NCBI GenBank assembly: GCA_036971615.1
Contig: JAYKKR010000011.1
Location: forward strand, 868,001-932,000
DNA from: Amyloporia xantha
Lineage: Eukaryota; Basidiomycota; Agaricomycetes; Polyporales; Adustoporiaceae
Reading direction: 5' to 3'
DNA length: 64,000 nt
Shown: piece by piece, positions 42,768 to 55,986 of the stretch
Layout of the letters: each line of letters opens with the position of its first letter
Position numbering within the stretch: the stretch's first letter is position 1
Made by a program: the position numbers and the translations under genes
Notes under the pieces: generated by a model
Databases searched by the model: none
Told to the model about the DNA's origin: nothing
Seen by the model: only the letters and a program-made list of their open reading frames with translations

Positions 42768-44982
42768 GTCGGTACGCGCTCTCGTCATCGACACATATAA
42801 TGGTCACGCTTCTTGGTGAATATACATTGTACAAGAACTCCGTTTCTGTCGTGCACCGTGTTTACGACGTGGTGTCGGTGCATAATACACGTGCGTTTGG
42901 ATGATGTGCTAAGCAAAAAAACAGCTCTGCGAATGTATACATGTAGTTTGTACCTGAGCAATCCACATGTAACAGTATTGCAGGATCTTGGGATTATGAA
43001 TCTCTCCCTCGCGTTGGTATAACGTGGGAGAGGATTATTTACACAAACAGTGGCGTGGGCTGTCCGAATTGCGGAACGCAATTGCCGGATCCGGGTCGCC
43101 GATAGCCTCTTCATGGTAGTCTTACCACACATCTGGTATCATATCTGTACGAGATGTTCAAGTTGTATTTGAGCGGACCGTGAGTTACAGCACCACCATA
43201 GTACGGAACTTACGCTTACGCTACTTTGTGCTTTATCGCCTTGGGTGTGGGAGTCAAATAAATGCTATCAGTGCCCTGTCAGACCGGTCAAATCCACCGA
43301 TCAAGTAAGTTGAATCACACACTGTGTGCTTTAGTATGAGAAGTAAGGACGTGCTATCGCATGGTCAACTATCGATATCCGCCTGCTTGCCTGTCAGATG
43401 GAATAGTCGTGCGTAGTCTCATTTTCTTGGGCCTTGACGATCTCACGTCCGACGTATATTGTACAGAAAACTATAGTCTTGATTTTTGCTCAGTGATACT
43501 AGCTGATTTTACCCGCGCGGATTGAGTCACATTCGGATTGTGGACGATGTGAGTATGCGGACGAATTAAGATGCGAACTATTCGTGTTTGAAATTAAACG
43601 GAACCGGAGTGATTCATGACGTCACGTGCCGTAAAGAACTAACAACCTTGGACGCGGTGGTAACTGTGGTGACGTGGCGACTAGTGTCTAGTGTATGATG
43701 TACCGAACATGTTATTGGTTTCGAATGCATGTTCGCCGAAGATCAGACATTTCTTATACACAGAGTCACTATCCGTCACATTGGTTTGCGATCACATCAA
43801 CCAGTGTTTCCTGCGCTCAGCCTCCGTATTACTACGACCGTCACGATATAAGATTATGAGCTGATTGTGCTACGCTCCATAGTACTTCCAATGTTTTCTC
43901 AATTATTGGAAGAATATTATGAATGGTAATGTCGGTAACGTGAGCACCGATTGTCGTTGCCGGAGTACAGTGTCGATCTATTGGTTATTGTACAGAAATC
44001 TCATCCGCCACTCTTCTTTTACCGTTCTCGGTGAGTGATTGGAACGAACGACTGTACTGGTAAGATAAATTTCAGCGGCCAAGTCCGCGGTCCTGCTTGT
44101 GAATTGTAAACAGGGGTAGGTGGGCCGCTGCGCAATCGACCGGGGGGAGGAGGGTCAGGGCCGACAGGCGTCACGAGATAAAACAGTGAGTGCGTTGATC
44201 CAATAGTGGAACGCAGTCTGTTTCCCACGTGTATAAGTTCCGGGCCATGTTTCTGAACATAGGGTACATCACTCTTTGCGGTAAACCGTCTACTTCCGGT
44301 GTCATTTGCACGATAAGTATAGCAAATTGTGTGCTCAAGCTTAACCCTCCGCAGACCACTGGAATGTGATTCATCTTGCGTGCCGAATACATCGTTGTTA
44401 GGGTGTGAGAAATTCTCGGACGGTCTACCCCACACTCGTATGCTAGTAGCTAATAATAATGATTTTTCTTTTAGGACATATGGTTCGCGTACCACTATCA
44501 GTCCCATATATACACGGGCATATATAACTTTCATTCCCGGGATCGCTTGTTCATGGTGACTCGGTGACTGGCATGTACGGAGGTTCTCTCTGGACCGGCT
44601 TGCACATAACTGTACCGCTTCGATCGCTGTCCCGGTATTAACAATTAATGTGGCTCTCCTGGTTGGCACTATTCAAGGCGCGTTCCATTCCATTTTGTCC
44701 CGGCAGTATCAGCACACTAAAGTGCGCTATCACCTTTGCGGAAAGCATATGAGAATCGTTTGACGACCCTGGATCGTAACCTACCATCCCGGTATCTCGG
44801 TGAGTTCCATCTAGACTCACGCAGATAATGGCGCTTACTGTGCGTTCCCAGTAGATCCCTCCTTTCTTTATTTGACTCGCTGCATTATACGGCAATATAT
44901 CAGTCTTTGATCTCCCGCTACTTTAAATGCAGAACTAGTTGGTTATCCTCAAGTTCTCTGCCTGGCAAGGATCATCTGCGCA
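42768..44982. other. 2.2-kb stretch without a supported gene
   Basis: The longest frame is 216 codons on minus (44669-44019), with a second minus frame 44895-44638 upstream. Neither has a motif, and another minus frame in the same place also looks plausible (NMARNLYTWETDCVPLLDQR), so I do not choose between them. There could be one spliced gene on minus here. Confidence 0.4.
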
Positions 44983-45873
44983 ATGTGTTTCGTGCTCAAA
45001 CATGACGCGGTATGTCTCATGTGTAAATTCGGTTCTCATATCCGCGACAGCCTCAGCATTGTGCGCTGCGCTCTCTGTAGTGCTGGAAATCCATCATGTG
45101 TCTCTCCGGAAAATGTCGGCAGCTTCCTGATTCATACAGACGCATTCCGGAAACATGCTGCGACACTCCCAGTTTACGACTTGCGCGGAACGACAATCAC
45201 TGCTTCCAAATCCGACGTTGTATATGCCGTCAAAACAGTTGCACGGCCGTGTCGTCTCCACACCATACGTCTAATACGCGCCGATCGTCAGTTGTTATAC
45301 GAAAACACCATTGCCGACGCGTCACCGGAATCCATATCCTTCCTATCGTACCGCCCGGGAAGTCATGAATCAATCCCCCCCATTTTCATCGACTGTAGTC
45401 CTACCACCACTGTTGCCGAGAATCGCGATCCCGTCAATGCAATGATCGTCCGCCCGTGGGCGAATGCTTGGGCTCCTAATATGCCTGTCGCTGGTCTCAT
45501 CCCTACCGAGCAAATCATAAACGGTTTCGTCGTCAGGGACTCGATGTGTCCGCGCCGGACCTTCAATGACAGTACCGGGATTTGGGAACCGGTGTTTCCC
45601 TACGCTGACGAGGGCGTCGTGGAACGGCTGAAAAGGCGACTGAGCGATTTCGTCGAGGCACCCATCACTGCCGCCGAGTTCACGAGCATCATGCATACAT
45701 GGTACACGGATGATCCGTGCGATTCGGAATTCGACAAATATTCCACAACTCGCTTTATAATGTGTGCGTTTGGCTATTCGGAACTGTACGGTCTCCCACA
45801 AGTGCCTGTGTTCACGGACTGCGCACCGTCAATTTTATACGTTTCAGGACGTCCGGCAGACAGTTTATGGTGA
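44983..45873 (+). CDS. Orphan protein with a cysteine-rich N-terminus, 296 aa
   Basis: A 297-codon frame without interruption starts at an ATG. The first 40 residues hold seven cysteines with paired spacing (CLMC, then CALC and a following Cys, with His 19 between them), which could bind zinc. The rest is a mixed globular sequence with many prolines, including IVRPWANAWAPNMPVAGLIP and VPVFTDCAPSILYVSG. I do not recognise the family. The length is well beyond chance frames here, and codon usage looks ordinary for the window. It may be only the main exon of a longer gene. Confidence 0.5.
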   Translation: MCFVLKHDAVCLMCKFGSHIRDSLSIVRCALCSAGNPSCVSPENVGSFLIHTDAFRKHAATLPVYDLRGTTITASKSDVVYAVKTVARPCRLHTIRLIRADRQLLYENTIADASPESISFLSYRPGSHESIPPIFIDCSPTTTVAENRDPVNAMIVRPWANAWAPNMPVAGLIPTEQIINGFVVRDSMCPRRTFNDSTGIWEPVFPYADEGVVERLKRRLSDFVEAPITAAEFTSIMHTWYTDDPCDSEFDKYSTTRFIMCAFGYSELYGLPQVPVFTDCAPSILYVSGRPADSLW

Positions 45874-48844
45874 AGGTACCTCCGTTCAGTCTCGCCTAAC
45901 TTATATACTGTTGCTAATTGCGTTGGTTGTCACATAGCGCATCGACAGTTGTGGTCATATGCCGCATGGCATGTAAGTGACGTAACTTCTGACTGCGCTC
46001 ATACTTTTACTTACTTTATATCAATTTCGAATATAATGACAATGTGATGCGACAGCCACATAATGACGTAGTGCAACCGTCGCACTTCAGTCAGATTACA
46101 TTACCGTGAACGTGGGGTTGTGTTGCGACCAAGGAAAAAGAAAGTCAGATTGTAAAGGACTCTAATGAACGATATGCCATGTTCGAAGATGCCGTGATAC
46201 AATTTCTACGGGTGGCTTGTATGATAGCAAGGTTTGGATGGAGCGCCTCATACAGTCTTTGCTCAACGTACTGGATCGACGCCTAGACGGTTGTCTGGAT
46301 CGTCGAACGGGGAGAACAAAAGATATCATAACTCGCAGGGTCCTCCATTCCTTGCTATCTTCCATGAGCAGGTACGCGTGGATGGCGTAGCAAATCGAAA
46401 GACGTGCCGAGATCGCAGGCCGCGGTCAGTCCACTGTCACTTAGCGGCAGGATAAAATGATGGTGACGTTGCTATGTTATGGGTACACACAATACAACTG
46501 CGGGAACGTATGTCGTAGTTGCAGACGACCTTATCGGCAGGTTGCTAGGCTGCCCACTTTGGATTACGCCAAACTACGCGACAACGAAGTGTTGTGTGAA
46601 ACTAGCCGTCAACTATTGTCTTAAAGCCATGCGATATCAGTTCGGTTTCAATTTACGAGTAGAACTCGTGACAATGGAAACACTTCTAGTGTGTAGTCTC
46701 GCTAGAGACACTGGTACGATGCCGAATACGATTGTACGGGCATGAGTGCATGACATATGCACGTTTTGGAGACGTCAGATGTCAATGGCAGGACATTGAT
46801 AATCTGTCGATGCGGAGTAAGACAATAGATGACGCTCGGTGCGACGGTATCGATGCAAAGGGTCATACCTGGCAATAACATCATGAATCATCACGAGTGT
46901 ATTGACACGCGTGTGGAAGATCTGCTCGTTTTGGGATAGTGACTGTCGGCTTTGATACTATGTGTTGATCAGCTGTGAATGCGGGGTAACGCGGCAAACA
47001 ACGGTTAGTGCAATTGAGTTCGGCGAAATGGAAGATGCTCGTTCGATGTGTGAAGTAGTGTTCCTGTACATGTGATGCATACGTATGCGCGTAAGACTGA
47101 AAGATATGTTCGTTTTCACCATGGCGGTTGATAGTTCTGATCGATCACTCAGCTCAAATGCAACATAATATAGCAGACGACGATTAGCGTGAGCAGCACT
47201 GATTCGACGGATCGTTACCTTCGAACATTATCTGCATGACCATGTAATTCAGAACATGTTTTGTGTACTACAATCAATATCCTTACTCACCTTCAAATCG
47301 ATCCCAGTCCCGGCATAGCTGGATAGCACTGTCGTAGTGTCCTCTATTGTTACTAGTCAATTTTACGTCAGTGGTTCTTGCTTATCACCTTGTTGTACAT
47401 ATCGCGCTTCCTTCTTATCGCAGACGGAGTCTTCGATGCCCTAAGTTTTGGCCTGACGCCATAAGGCGCATTCGACTACTCGGTTCATGCGACGTACAGT
47501 CCGGGTCAATCTAATTTCAAGGCCCACTTCAGTTGCGTTTACATGACGCATGTTATTACCAGATGAGAGCGACGGTGTAAATCGTTCGTTCGCCTCCTCA
47601 GACCTATGGCGCTGTCCGATTCTGTCTGACGCAGGCCCTGGTCAATGTGCGCTGCCGCTGCGCCAAGCTTCAAATTCTGCCCTTTATCATCTTATTCATC
47701 AATCTGGATGGGGATACACGACCGTGGGTGTCTCAGATATCGAGAGTTCATCTGACGTCTTATCTATTATGGACGATGCCACATACCATCTAGAGCCGCG
47801 CTAGGGAACCTGGGTCTGCACTTCAGGTCTGTGGCCCGTAAATACAAGTGCCTGTCCGTGTTTCGAGAAGAGCTCGCAGTCGCTCAGATGTGCGGGAGAT
47901 CTCACTGGATCGATCGACCCACTAAGGCGTGCAGCTTGCACGCACAACATGTGAGCTCAAGTCTCAATCAGAGGTTAATATGTAAGAATGAAACGAGACT
48001 GCACTAGTGGTTCATTAAGGTTGAGACTCGATAGTAGCGGAAAGAACGAAAGGATAGACCCCGTCTTGTACGTAGTGTTCCGGGGATGACAATATTAGCT
48101 CGTTGGCGCTTAACTTGGTGTGTAACCTTGTTTAGATCAGTCCATCGTTTCTCTATGCCACCACCTGTTCAACGCCTTCCAGTTCTGTTGTCGTCTCGTT
48201 TCTCAAGTCTCCCAGTCCTGTGCGTCCTCCGCCTGTCTTTTCTCCCAGTCGACCTTCCGCAATCACAACCTCGTCAGTGTAGCTCACGGCGCTGACGGGC
48301 TCTGCGTTCGCGAATGTCGATTCGCACCCGGGATCACGGAGAGCTACCGGTCAGTCACCATTATTACTGTCTGTGTTCATTCATTTGCACTCGTGTTTGT
48401 GGTGTGTTGATTATTATGGTGATATGTTGGTGCAAGTAACCCTTCTTATGAAACTGAACGATGATACGACACAGTAAGTGGCGCGTTAGGGCGAATCCGC
48501 TTACGTGAAGAGTGCATTAGTCCTCTCCGCTGGCTTGTATCTTTACTGTAGTAAGGACCCGCCCATCCACGAAATGGCACACGGATTCAAGCAGTGGTGA
48601 AATCCCCTCCCCGACACCCTCTCTCCGTTATGCAGGTGGTACGTCGTGTACAACGACACATGTTTTGTGCTCTACGTATTAGTTTTCCAGATTGCGCGAT
48701 CTCGTGCGCGACGACCGCTCCTGCATTGACATCCTCTTCCCCCCTAAACGTTTCTCTAATCACACCTCTATTCTCTCCACCTGTTTACTTTTATAGTTTC
48801 CATCTACTCTCCGTGATAGTCGACCTCGAAACAGAGCCCTTGAC
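45874..48844. other. 3-kb gene-poor stretch
   Basis: Frames are short (up to 88 codons at 46479-46745 and 84 at 47550-47804) and have no motif. I see no repeats longer than about 15 bases. Nothing can be supported. Confidence 0.5.
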
Positions 48845-49491
48845 ATGAATTCACTTTTCAGCGCTTCAACCGATACGGATGACATTCGCCGTCAGGAAAG
48901 CGCAATCGGTATGAAAAGAATAGCGGATGCGGACTATTCCAACGCCGACTGGCATGTGAGCCCACTAGTTCTTCGCACATCCCCCTTGCGTTCCCGGATT
49001 CACATTCGCATGCTAGCAACAACACTCTCGTCGTGCGCGGTATGTAGTATGCGCGCTCTTCCTAATGCAACATAGGAGTGCAGGTGGTGGCCGATCACCA
49101 GCGTCCCACAGGACCACGCCGTCTCTCGAAGCTCCGGACCATGATAACAGACGTGCTATTCCGTCATGCGGGAAAAGACTGCGTAATTCAGTCACCGATA
49201 ACTGCTACTGAACCCAGAACAGGCCCCGCATTCGTGGACGCGTCCAGTGCGCTTCGACGGTTCAGCTGCCTTCCGTGTCTGGTAGGTACGTTCGTACCAT
49301 GCATCAGTGGAGGACTGCTGAACACATGTCGCATAGGGACGTGCAAAACAACGCGCGAATGTCTACGACTCACGCACCTAAGTCGATACTGTGAGGCACT
49401 CGGTGCGCACTATCCCCTGTCCATCGTCCGTCAAATGCTTAGGATGAGCACATCTTATTCTGCCCGGGCCGTGCGTGGCACGGTACAATGA
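48845..49491 (+). CDS. Possible three-exon gene of unknown function
   Basis: The frame MNSLFSASTDTDDIRRQES from 48845 can be joined to 48970-49039 (a 60-nt intron with gtatga donor) and then, after a 45-nt gtatgt/gtgcag intron, to a frame reading VVADHQRPTGPRRLSKLRTM to the TGA at 49489. Phases agree. The product of about 180 residues is basic and rich in Cys, Arg and Ser, with no known domain. Chance cannot be excluded. Confidence 0.3.
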
Positions 49492-52237
49492 AATGTACAA
49501 AGATAACTCAACGACTCCGGATCCGAGGGGGAGGTGAGGGCTAGTATATCCCTCGAATAGGTAAAATCTATCTATGTAGCATTCATCAGTAACCTCCAAT
49601 ACACAATATCCCAATGAACAGCTACATACTATCGTAGATGATACGACTCATGCGAGCACACCAACTAATGTGCGCAAGACGCGTGCCCGATACGGCATGT
49701 GTTCTAGACAGTGAGGCGCTAACATACTTACCTGGTCGGACAATTGGCACGATTAATTCCTTGCATTCTTAGTATTAGTATGCGCTAGTATAAGTACGCG
49801 TTGAGGGTGATACCATCTTTGTTGAACTCACCACATGCGCCATGCTTTGGCATTGTTTGGCATGTCACATGCCATTCATCCCGCTGCACTCTACTCTCCA
49901 TCATACACGTACAGGTCAATATACCTCGATGCATTCCCCGGATTAATACAGCCTAAGCCTATGCGTACTCTCCACTCGCGTGAATTGTTCACCATCCTCT
50001 AGGAAGCAGCGTTCTATTCGACCGACTCACCTCAATTCACTGGCCTGGTTACCCGAATCGGCGTGTGCCCTCCTGACGCTGCGCCCGACTGCTGCGCGTG
50101 CGCGATTGTATCTTCTCGTCAGTCTATCCTTCGAGCTCTCCACCATGGTCCCAATGTCGCACTTGCTTAACGACTCACGCATGCGCGCTGCTGACACGAT
50201 TGACTCCTGTGACCCAATAGGGCTACAACTTCACGGCTTAAAGGTTGACCGCGGCACTCAAGAGAATGAATGCATGTGGACTGCTAGTGAGTCGTTTAAG
50301 AGCTTGCGCTATAGAACGTCGGCACCTCCATCAGCAATATTGGTGGTTCTCTGTTAATACGACGTTACATTGTGATAGATATGACATGTCCGTTCTTGGT
50401 ATCTTCCCTTGGTGGTATAAACTCAATGTTCCCTGTGTGCATTCTGTACTAGTATACCAGTTACATGTCCACAGTAGTCGGCAACATTGGTATAGTACTA
50501 CATTATTTTGATTACACTCAGTCATCGTCTAACCTGTGTAACGTACATTCTTCTGGGTAATCCAGTCCAAGTTTGTAATATTGGCTTATTTGTATCTAAT
50601 GTCTATTTATTGTGTGTTTCTTCTCTGATGGGCACGTACGGTTATGTAGACACAGGTCTGCTCATAGGCAGAGCATGTCGAACAGATGTTGTGGCCATCA
50701 CATGGTAGGGCATGAACTATATGACTCTCAGCTTCATTATTCTGAAACAAGATATGTTTGTACGTACATTGACAATATAGACACTTGAATCTGGTTAATG
50801 CGTGATCGTGTAAAGTGTAGTCATCTCTAGACCGAGTACTGGTACGATCATCATGTTGTGAGGACACTGTCTGGATACAGTTAGGTGTCAGTATCAGACA
50901 TGCTGTTCATAATATGATGGATTACCAAGACAGCGCATGCATCCATGATGTATAAGATAGGCAGCCTTGCGGTGATTGGAGATTCGATTTGCGTTTAAGA
51001 CGGACTCCTGTTATTTCATATACCACTCGGATGTCTCCTTTAAGCTTCTTTTCATTGTCACTTTCGAATCTTGATAGGCGGTGTCTGTGTAAAAACCACG
51101 ATATGATGTATCACATCTCTAATAACTTCTAGTCAGGTACTACCTGTGGCGTATCTTCTGTGGAGCTTTCTTGGCAAATGCGTTTACTTCGGCGTAATTC
51201 TGGGGTTAGCGAGTCATTGAGTGATGTTCATTGAGCTCATGTGATGTTGGTATGATAAATCATATATAAGGAGAGCATATGGTTTTCAGTGTACAGGTTT
51301 TTAAGCAACCCTGTCATCGTATCTGTCCGGTCGCCTTGTTGTAGGGAAGACTCAGAGCGGTACTTGGTATGTTCAGGCTTTCACTTGTCGTGGTTTATCT
51401 GCTCATCTCTCACGGTGCTGCGATCATATCTAATGACAGGTTCTAGCAAAAAAAATCAGCCCAGGCCTTCGGCTGATGGCCTTACCCCGTTACACGTTCA
51501 AGAAGCGACTTTCTGATCCCGAATTTGTGATTTGCAACACATACCGACATTGTTTCATTCTGCGATCAGTACGTTCTGGCATATCTCTGTGCATTTACAC
51601 CTCATTGATGTTCTTGTTTTTTAGATTTTCTATATATGTTCCCGATCAAATTTTTCTCTAATCAGTACATATATAAGACATGCGTTACGCAAGTTTATGA
51701 TATGTATATTAGCAAACGGTTATATGGCAGGTTAGGGTTGGAGCATTATTGGTTAATTTATTAATAGTGCCTGAGCTATTGTTCCTTAGTCTGTGTTTAT
51801 ATTGTACACCGGTCATGTTTATCCCCTTGGTTTATATGACAATGTCAAAATTATCTTATTGTTCAATCGATTCTAGAACAGTATTGTAGATGGTATGTGA
51901 TCTATTGTCGTCTAAGTCTGCGCCAATCTATCTTTGACTAAATCAGAACGTAAAATGGATGGCGTTAGTACATGGTTTTGTGTCTGCTACCCTCATCTTT
52001 TATGGATCTCTATCAGAAGTCCATTGTCACCTTCTATCCAGTTATGTCAAGATGACACCGATATGCGATGTTACAGATGAGCGTCTTGATTGTGTTGCCA
52101 CCATTACAATTCCGATGTACATGTCGACCGCAGTCCTCTATTAAAAGATAACTTTTCCTGACACTGGCACTCCGTTTGTCTCTGTGAACCTCCTTTAGAT
52201 TGCCTGTCTGTTCCGTAACCCTTTAGTCCTTGGAACG
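49492..52237. other. 2.7-kb gene-poor stretch
   Basis: One frame of 125 codons at 49980-50357 lacks motifs. The remainder, especially 50360-52200, is AT-rich with short frames only. Confidence 0.5.
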
Positions 52238-53601
52238 ATGTCCTTCGGGTGAGTAGTTATGTACACTTAATCATTGGAAATGTGAATGCTAATGTGTTCT
52301 CTCATGCAGTCGCAACACGCTGCAGACATTTGTCGCTTTACGGCCAGGGATCTGTCTTCCTGCACCATTTGACATCTGGGAGACAGCCTTGACAGATGCA
52401 AAAAATTCAGTTTTGCTAGTAATGGATCAGTCACTGCGAGGTCCCTCGGCACAACGTACATGTGAACAGTGGCAAGAGTCAGTTCGTGCTGTGAGTATTG
52501 CATAGACTGTATCTTGTTGAGAGATGTTTTATTTATCAAATATCCAATATTTAGTGGCCGATGTTGGACATTTCTGTTCAATATCAAGATGTTCATATTC
52601 TGCAGGTCGCTCACATGACCCTTGCATTCTGTTTGCACTTCTATGTACATTCTTCCGACCCGACCCAGCGTGTACTTGTCCCGAAGTCCTTGGCCATTCC
52701 CCTTCTCCATGTCTCTGAAACCCTCGGAATGCCACCGATCCTAACATATGCTGATACCGTGCTCTGGAACTGGAGACGCCTCGATTCCTTCCTCCCCTTG
52801 TGCATCGAGAACATGCACATTCTGCATACATTTTCGCAGACACCTAGCGAAGAAGCATTTTATCGTTTATCTCTTGCCATCGAGCTTCAAGGCAATTCGA
52901 TCTTGTCCACCATTGATGCAGCCATGCTTTCTATGCGATCTCATTCCAGACAAGCCATCGAGTCTGTTGCACGCGGGCTTGCCTATCTCACGGAGTCTGT
53001 GGAGCAAATGATTTATCTAATGAAGCAGTTTCCGTCGTATGTGGATGCCCTGCACTTCTGTGTTCTAATCCGACCATGGTGGCGTGGTTCGCCAGCTCAT
53101 ACAGAGCCACTTGCGTGGGTTTTCGAAGGGGTTCCAGAAATGCCTAGTTTGTTGCTTGGCGGAGTAACAGCTGGCCAAAGCCCTGTGATTCATACCTTGG
53201 ATGCCTTTCTTGACGTCGACCACGAACTTCATTACCCTGATCGTACTCCACATCCATCACCCCGAACCCTCAGTGCAGATCGGCTGTTCATGGCGCGTAT
53301 GCGTCTGTACATGCCAGAATCTCATCGTCAATATATCTCACAAATCAAGCCTATTCGCCACTACGTCGCTTCGCATCCGGCTTTCTTACTCAATTTATAC
53401 AACACTGCTGTGCGTGCACTACTTGCGTTCAGGACCGAGCATTATAGTGTGGTCGCTCGATTTCTGCCCACTAGAGATCCTGGGGTGTTCGATAACAACA
53501 ACGTTGTTAGAGGGACAGCTGGAAGTGATGTGCACTCCTTGTTAGCTGCAGGCTGTGAGGCTACGCGACGAACAGAGATCCGTGATACTGTTGATATTTG
53601 A
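52238..53601 (+). CDS. IDO: Indoleamine 2,3-dioxygenase, three exons, 412 aa
   Basis: IDO is a cytosolic haem enzyme that opens the indole ring of L-tryptophan to N-formylkynurenine, the first step towards kynurenine and NAD. Exons: 52238-52248 (only 11 nt, MSF plus two bases), 52310-52490, 52555-53601; the join is exactly 413 codons. The N-terminal block has LPAPFDIWETAL; then AHMTLAFCLHFYVHS, VPKSLAIPLLHVSETLGMPP followed by ILTYADTVLWNW, the substrate-site Arg237 in LIRPWWRG, WVFEGV, and YMPESHRQYI. The proximal haem ligand is His360 in RTEHYSVV (His346 of human IDO1). The usual GTGGT loop is GTAGS at 384-388. Length is normal for fungal IDO and nothing is broken, so activity is plausible. 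No other kynurenine gene is in the window. Confidence 0.92.
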
Positions 53602-55118
53602 AGTGTTCCAATCATAGGTGGTGCGACAATTTTAACTTCAGTTTTATTTGTTGTTAACAACTGTTTCCAGAGTATAATAGCAACGGGGGGTGGGGGTGTG
53701 GACGGTGGGTTAGTACTATGGGCTGTTTCTACCTTTATGTATAGAAATTGTCTCAATGAGTTGAAGTCGCAGTGCTGATATAAAGAGTCAAGCTTTCATG
53801 CACATGCGATGCCAATGTTCCGAGCTGCAACCTGACAGACTTATGCACCCGGGCCGCAAAACATCGAGCTGTTCAAAATCCTCGACATGCTATGTCACAT
53901 TATGATATCTCAGTCAGCTTTTCTCTTCTGGGACGTATGAAATGAATGAAAAATCGACCGAGCGAAAATCGTAACTGAACACTTTCGACAGCGGCAGGTG
54001 GGAGGCGCCGGATGCACATGCTCAATGCCTGCCTCGTATTTGACCAGGCTATGTAGTCTACTGTCTGATACGGGGGTCTCGACTAATAATAGTAGGGTCT
54101 TAAGTTAAGGTGGAGTTTCCTTTAAAGGGAATGTGCTGGTCAGATTTGGATCGGAGTTCATTTTTATGAGAGGCTGTGATCGAGGTTCAGTAGGATGTGC
54201 ACTAGGAGCGTTCAGTGCAACTTCTTTAGCATCATCCACCACAATTTATGAGTGTATTTCATCTGTCTGTAATGCCTCAAAATACACCGCCACGTAGAGA
54301 GGTTAAATGGTGAGTTCAACAAGACGCTATCATGCATGCCTGCATCAAGAGATCAAGCAATGCTACAGCTCCTCAAAGATCTGTCAGTCGCACCTCATCC
54401 TTAACAAATACACCCAGCGGGAGTGGTATTGTGTATTGTATATTGCCTCATCGAATTTGATGGATTGCAGCCACTCAGAGGCACATATAATAATGCAATG
54501 AGCACAATTCTCCGCCTTCTCCCCTAAACACTGTCCAGTGTTTGCGACTGTTGTCATGGACTCCGACTCGGCATTGGTGACTATTGTGAAGACCCTTTTG
54601 TAATGGGGCTTCATGCCCGATGTGGTCACTTACTAAGGCATATGAATAATGATCGTATATTTCATGATGCACCATATTGCTTTCGAGGAGATTGATTGGC
54701 TCAGCTACTACAATGATTCCAACTCAACCATCCTCACCACCGACCCACCGGCCTTGGACTTCCACAGCAGTCAGTTCTCGCCCGCCCATTCCCTGCCTAC
54801 GCCGCAATTTTCCTTCCACTCACTGTACTTTGATTATTTAGTATATACCGGGAAGGTCCATCGCTAGTACATTTATCAGCACAGACAGCCATTTAAGGTG
54901 CACGTGGAGATATTACTGGACACGAAATTATGGTTTGTTTGTACAAAATCGTGACATGCCGTGTGGCAGATAGCGATGTGACTGATAAGACACCTCCGAA
55001 TGAAACGGACATCGGTATTTGACGTCTGCAAAGGTTTGAAGGAAGTGTCTACTCTACTCACAGGAGACTAAGGATGTGACACATAGGTGGTTCAAACGAG
55101 ATGTGCTGAAATACCTAA
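53602..55118. other. Intergenic, no supported gene
   Basis: Only frames below 90 codons without motifs. It separates IDO from the inverted-repeat element. Confidence 0.55.
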
Positions 55119-55196
55119 GGGCCTGTTCGGCCACGAAGCGTGAGCTTAGCTTAGACGAAGCGCCCGCGCAAAAGCTTAGATACGGACATCGCCGAG
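55119..55196 (+). repeat. Left terminal inverted repeat of the MITE
   Basis: Pairs with 56064-55987 with about 75 of 78 matches; contains agcttagcttagacgaagcg and cgcgcaaaagcttagatacgg. Confidence 0.9.
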
Positions 55197-55986
55197 ATGT
55201 AACCGATTGTGACCCTCTATGATAGCACACGTAGTATCAGCAAAACGAGCTTATTTTATGATTATTCCTTTTGGTCTTATTGTGTCTTATTTCACCAAAA
55301 GAGGAAACTAAGGCATCAAAATATGATGCACAAGCGGTAAGCCTGAGTCTCTCGGAACAAATTCCATTGGTTTCCATCACGTGAAGACTGCCCAGCCACT
55401 GAGCCGGATGGCTGTTGTGGCTGACTGTGGCTGTGGCGCATCTGCCAAGAGGTTGCCGTCGGCCAGAGAGGTCTCTTCGATAGTGTGCGAAACACCTATT
55501 ATTATTTTGGCTGTAATTCCCTTATACAAGATGTCAAAGCCATATGAGAAGAAAAATATTGATAAAATAAATTGTTGGATTTTGCTGATATAGGTGTTGG
55601 CCACTTGGACGCTGCTACTTTTAGACAGCAGCCAAATGATCATCTGAAGGTCGTAACCTAACCCTAGAAAAGGGCTTATAGCCACAAAGTCGGGTGAGCG
55701 CAGGTGAGCGCGACAGCCAGCGCGTCTCGCACTGGGTGCATAGCCTGTTTTAGTGCTTGCAAAATCAAGAAACTTTGCTTAGAAAGAATCATTCTTTTGT
55801 CTTGTTTTTTCTTATGCTGATATGTGATACAAAACTTGAGCAAAACATGGAAATATGTTGAATTCATGAATAAACTAAGAAAGATTTCACATTTTTCTAC
55901 GAGAAAAAGGTGTAGTAAAGAATAATTTTGCTCACTGGGAAATTATCCATCATTTCCTCGGGCATAAAACAGGCTATGCACCCTGT

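Noticed and set aside
44019..44895. Minus-strand gene from frames of 216 and 85 codons
   Set aside because: No motif, no convincing junction, and a competing frame in the same place. Kept only as a remark in the gap entry.
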